This document shows positions 36,144 through 40,000 of a stretch of DNA of 40,000 nucleotides, one piece after another (position 1 is the stretch's first letter; every line of letters begins with the position of its first letter). The position numbers and the translations under genes are program-made. The stretch comes from Chromera velia. Lineage: Eukaryota > Sar > Chromeraceae. The stretch spans positions 1 through 40,000 of the forward strand of contig JAHBMJ010000721.1 of the NCBI GenBank assembly GCA_018398765.1, read 5' to 3'. The notes under the pieces are model-generated. The model saw only the letters and a list, made by a program, of their open reading frames with translations. It had not been told where the DNA came from and made no database searches.

Positions 36144-39100
36144 CGTGCGCGTGTGTGGGTGTGGGTGAGTGTGTGTGTGGGTGAGAGAGAGAGGGAGAGA
36201 GGGAGCGAGCGAGTCCCTGCAGGAGTGCGTGTGCGTGGCATCAACAGCACACTTGCTTTTTGCTGGAGCTCTGATTTGTTTGCCTGCCTGCCTGCCTGCC
36301 TGCTTGCCTGCCTGTCTGCCTATCTGTCTAACAGAACCAACCAACCAACCCGCTGCTCCTCTGGCCAGATACATTGACCGACCGACCGACGGACCGACCG
36401 ACCATAAGAAGAAAGTTGAGGATTCTGTAGAGCCCTGTCTGGCCGAGGGGGTCGACAATGAAGGGACGAAGGAGCGCAAGGCCAACCAGAGGGAGTGCCC
36501 CACCCACATGGAGGTCTTCTGGGTGGATCAGACCTTTGTGCTGTCTGGTGGGAGAGACCGGGCTCTGTGCGCCAAGGCCGACCAGATCATTTGTCAGCAC
36601 CATCTCCTGTCCTTCTAGAGCCGTCAAGTCGAGGTTCCACTCTCTCGCTGGGACGCTCTCCGACGAGTGACGGTCTGCGAGTGTGAGGGGGGNNGGGGGG
36701 GGGGGGGGGAGGGAGGGAATGTCCCGAAGTCTCGGCAGTACCTGATAGAGCTGAGGGACATAGGCAGATGAGCCTCAAAAGGCTTCAAGACAACACTTAC
36801 GGCTTCGTCCATTTCTGGTTTTGTTGTGCCTAGACGAAGGAGAGTCCCTGTCCCTACACCTCCCGCTTCGTTCGACTGTGGAGAGAGGGGGACTCTGCGG
36901 GGCCTCGTGACGCCCCCACAGTTGCTCTGCCGGACGAAATTTGTGGACAGAAATTGCATCATCCTTTCATCTGCGTGGTTTCCGTCCCCGGTCTCCGAAG
37001 AGACCAGAGAGACCATCGATCCCTTTTGATTTCCTTCTCTCATTGCTTCTGCTTCTCCTGACTGTCGTGCAAGCGGAATCAGCTGGGGGGCTTCAGTCTG
37101 TTCTCTCGGACTTTGGTGGCGTGCGAGGGCGTCCAGCTGCTTCACAGTCTGCAAACAAAGCAAGCAAGGAGGCTCAGGATGAAATTCGAAGGTGGGCATC
37201 AAATCTTGCATCACGTGGAAAGGCCCATGAATTCACGTCTACTGTTCAGCAGTTGGACAATGGAGAACAATCATGTGGAGGCCCCGGAAAAGCAACGGAG
37301 GAAAAGGTGAATAGAACCAGAAGGGCAGCAGATCGGTCACCGCGCGGTTTGAGAACAGGGCTCAGTGAATCAACGAACGAGTCAATGAAGGAAGAAATGA
37401 ATGAATGAATGAATGAATGAATGAATGGAAGAAATGAATGAATGAATGAATGAATGAATGAATGGATGAATGAATGAATAAATGGATGGATGGATGGATG
37501 GATGAATGAATGAATGAATGATTGATTGATTGATTGACGGAATCTATGGATGGGCTGACATGTGAGCGTGTGAGTGGACGGGCTACGAGGTTGTACTGCA
37601 TGGCATTTTGAGCTGCCTGTTAATCAATTTATGCGAAAAGTAAGGTCCCTTCTTCTTGTCAACAAGCAAACATACAGAGGAGGAAAAATAGCCAAAAAAA
37701 AGGTAGCAATGTACAAGAGGATGAGGTGACACCCCACAAACGCATGTACCCGAGAGAGATTGATGTCCAATAGGTGCTCCGCGTTGGAGGCGAGGGCAGT
37801 TGCTTCTCGAAGTTTTTTTACCAGTCGCCTTATTTGTTCTGCTGTGAATGCGGGGCTGGAAGCCGGAGCGTCAGGGCCCTCCTGAGACACGCACAGATTC
37901 ATGGATGTGCTTGGGAGGGTGGGTTTGCATGTGGGTTTCCTCAACTTTGTGGTCCACACCCCACAGATGAACGAAAGGTAACTCGTGATGACTGCAGATT
38001 GGGGAATTCTTCTCCAAGCTGGATTCCACCATTGCAACTGGTTGGCTCTCTCTCTTGCAGATCTATGGATCCTTCCTTCAGTCTGCAACTGTTGAATTAA
38101 ATGAGCGAGAGGCCCACATGCTCACAACCTGTCTGACTGACTGTTGATTCGAGGAGGGTCTCGCGTTTTTGGAGTTCTTCGCTTGCCTCGTTGAGGAGCC
38201 CGACGAGCCTTTCCCCGGCACTTCCTGCTGATTTCGCTTTCAGAAGATCTTCCATTTCGTCGTTCAGCATTTCGATCTTTTTCTTTTGAGCACCGATTTT
38301 GGAGAACATCAGACGGGCATAAAACTGCAGGCAGGCAGGCATGCATGCACACACCAAGTGAACTCAATGAGGTCGCAGCTCATGCCATCACCCCAGAAGC
38401 CCCCACGCTAACCCTCCCCCCCCAGCACATGCACATATACTTCCACACACGCTCATGTTCACACACAGAAGAAATCAGCTCTCCTGGATGAAGAGGACTG
38501 GAAACATGATGGTGAAACATATACATGGAGACGGACGAAGAACAGCAAACAAACACACACTAAAAAAAAGCACAATGGCGAAGTGAGATGAGAGGAGGTG
38601 CGAAAGGAAGCTTCTAAGATGGGCCAAGACGTCTGATGAAAAAAAGAAACAATGGAAACGTGTCGGACCCGTGTAATTCTATGCAAACCTACTCACCTCT
38701 TCGTTCGTCAAGGAGAATACCACAGCTACAAGGACCGCTGCAGAACTCAACAGGGCTGCAATACAGCTGTACACCAGCGGGCTGTTCCCAACGATCTCTG
38801 CGACTCTGGGAATCCACACAGCCACTGCAGACGCCCCGAAGACGTAAGAGACCACCAGGGTCACAATCAGCTTCGGGCGCCTCAGTGGCATAATTACCAC
38901 GACAGCAGTGTAGACGCCAATCATCATCGAAAAATGCAGCGCTTCGCTGAGCAGAATCGCAGGCAGTGCTTGGTCATGGTAGTCGTCGTACCGCCCAGCG
39001 AGTACTTTCGCGAATCGATCCGTCGCCCACGAGAGAAGAAACGACGTGACCACCACAAGGACTCCGACTGCCTTCTCGAAATATTTGAAAGGAAACGGAA

Positions 39101-39443
39101 ACCACCAACTGAAGACCATAAAACAGGAAGTTCCGACAAATTTTGTCGTCTTTCTGAAGATTTCCAGGGGGTGATTGGTGGTAGTGTTCGTGAGCGAGTC
39201 TCTGATGGTGTCTACGATTTCAAAGATGAAGAGAGCCAGGACGATGAGAAAGAACACAGGCCTCCTGCCTCCCTGTCTGAACAGAAGGAACCGATCTTCC
39301 AACCCGGCCTCCGTAAAGTATCCAGTCCATTTGCGCAGGGAAATATCCCTCTGACCGAGCAGGCTGCCCCTCTTTCGCCTCTCCGGGGACCAGGGGACCC
39401 ACGCAAAAGAGGGCAGCCTCATTTGCCTGACCTGACTTAGCAT
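32860..39443 (-). CDS. Six-transmembrane 3',5'-cyclic-nucleotide phosphodiesterase
   Basis: Twelve minus-strand exons: 39443-38697, 38324-38142, 37881-37750, 37148-36801, about 36660-36403, 35810-35754, 35454-35312, 35099-34997, 34757-34680, 34098-33927, 33720-33537 and 33355-32860 (stop TGA), about 970 residues. Residues 1-249 contain six membrane helices (about 62-80, 101-118, 122-140, 163-186, 191-210, 222-245), then a coiled coil (250-310) and a Ser-rich linker. The class I PDE domain follows: YHNAVHGAD, IAALCHDVGHEGVNNMFHIN, LAVNYNDRSVLESFHAAQTF, EDRKMARSSIIDLILDTDM, CLKAADLGH, EEFFKQGDREK, SQIGFLNFVC and MEENVEKWKLPE. These give the metal-binding His and Asp set. The enzyme hydrolyses cAMP and/or cGMP; specificity cannot be read by eye. 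Six TM plus C-terminal PDE is the apicomplexan arrangement. ATG 39443 is the first ATG; the frame is open upstream only from TTG. The exon 5 start is unclear because of an N gap in poly-C. Confidence 0.94.
36114..36180. repeat. (GT)n microsatellite
   Basis: GT repeats with GC and GG variants in a phosphodiesterase intron, followed by (GA)n to about 36215. (TGCC)n at 36283-36312 and (GACC)n at 36377-36402 are in the same intron, the latter touching the exon 5 donor. Confidence 0.9.
36687..36710. other. Poly-G run with two unresolved bases
   Basis: N at 36693-36694 within a G run (poly-C for the phosphodiesterase transcript). It obscures the 5' boundary and phase of exon 5. Confidence 0.9.
37393..37530. 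repeat. (AATG)n microsatellite
   Basis: AATG repeats grading into GGAT and GATT repeats, in the phosphodiesterase intron between exons 3 and 4. Confidence 0.95.
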
Positions 39444-39648
39444 CTTGTACGTAGCGGTGGATGTGCTGTGTAAGGAGGTTGAGACAGCGACCAACCACCA
39501 CCTAGACAGTGTGAAAGCTCCTTTCGATACTCAGCTATGAGCAAAGCTGGAAGAAAGCCTGATGTGCTCTCGCTGCATTGCGGCTAGCTAGCTGTAACTG
39601 CATGTCTCGATCATACTAAACTATGCAATTAACGTGATATATTCACGA
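39444..39648. other. Upstream region of the phosphodiesterase
   Basis: Should hold the promoter and 5' leader. No clear TATA box. The dispersed repeat begins 206 bp upstream of the start codon. Confidence 0.4.
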
Positions 39649-40000
39649 GATACACCCAACCAGTTGGGCGAGTGCCTCGGGGGGCCCTTTAGGGGGTCCG
39701 CAAATTTGATTGATGCGCACCATCGGGGGCTTGGGCATGTCTTGTGCAGGTGCATGGGGCGGGGGCCACGGCAACGCGCACAAAGTATGCTTTTCAGGAC
39801 CGCGCGAGCATGCACTTACAACTCCGTGCGAGTTACTTGCGAAGTAATTAAGGTATGTGCGATCGCGGCTCCATACGAGTTGCTTGAGGGGCATATTTTG
39901 GAATTCGGTGACAGATGGAGATAGAAGCGACCCCTCCCCCCAAAAATGAAAAAATGCGTTATGTGAGTGTATGCGATCTTAAGGCCTCTCGGCTGATCCC
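39649..40000. repeat. Dispersed repeat, copy 2 (cut by the window end)
   Basis: Same orientation as 1715-2121, starting GATACACCCAACCAGTTGGG. It differs by scattered substitutions and lacks short segments present in copy 1, for example the GAGAGGCACGCATGCGC part. It continues to the last base of the window. Confidence 0.88.

Overview
The window looks like nuclear DNA of an intron-rich protist. All recognisable genes are split by GT-AG introns, there is no bacterial operon layout, and simple-sequence repeats and eukaryotic transposons fill much of the space. A cyclic-nucleotide phosphodiesterase with six N-terminal membrane segments is a layout known from apicomplexans and their relatives, so an alveolate such as a chromerid alga is my best guess. 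This is inference; no rRNA or organellar marker is present to settle it.

Layout. 1-1400: an unrecognised secreted Cys-rich reading frame with an in-frame stop. 1715-2151: a dispersed repeat whose second copy starts at 39649 and runs off the window end. 3042-5778 (-): a complete homologue of ERH (enhancer of rudimentary), 103 residues in three exons, whose 2.3 kb second intron is almost wholly microsatellite. 5842-5966 (-): a lone terminal exon of another gene, cut off from any upstream part by a 2.7 kb inverted-repeat transposon (6019-8692) that carries a truncated Tc1/mariner-type transposase frame. 9187-11534 (+): a coiled-coil, Glu-rich protein. 12400-16338 (-): an eight-exon NADP-dependent MDR reductase of the prostaglandin/2-alkenal reductase type. 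16856-19762 (+): a five-exon TPR protein with an unrecognised C-terminal domain, divergent from the reductase.

20654-31496 is a transposon-dense block. It holds a full-length Ty1/copia element with 584 bp LTRs (20659-27978) and gag, integrase, RT and RNase H broken by stops. A 780 bp inverted-repeat MITE-like element follows (27992-28771), then a non-autonomous LTR element with 485 bp LTRs and no recognisable protein (28958-31496). 32860-39443 (-) is a roughly 970-residue, 12-exon membrane phosphodiesterase with all diagnostic HD-type catalytic motifs.

The host genes do not form one pathway. ERH is a nuclear mRNA-processing factor, the reductase detoxifies or reduces enones, the TPR protein probably mediates protein contacts, and the phosphodiesterase ends cyclic-nucleotide signals at a membrane. 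Exon boundaries were placed by eye from splice signals, reading-frame continuity and family motifs. No database search was run.
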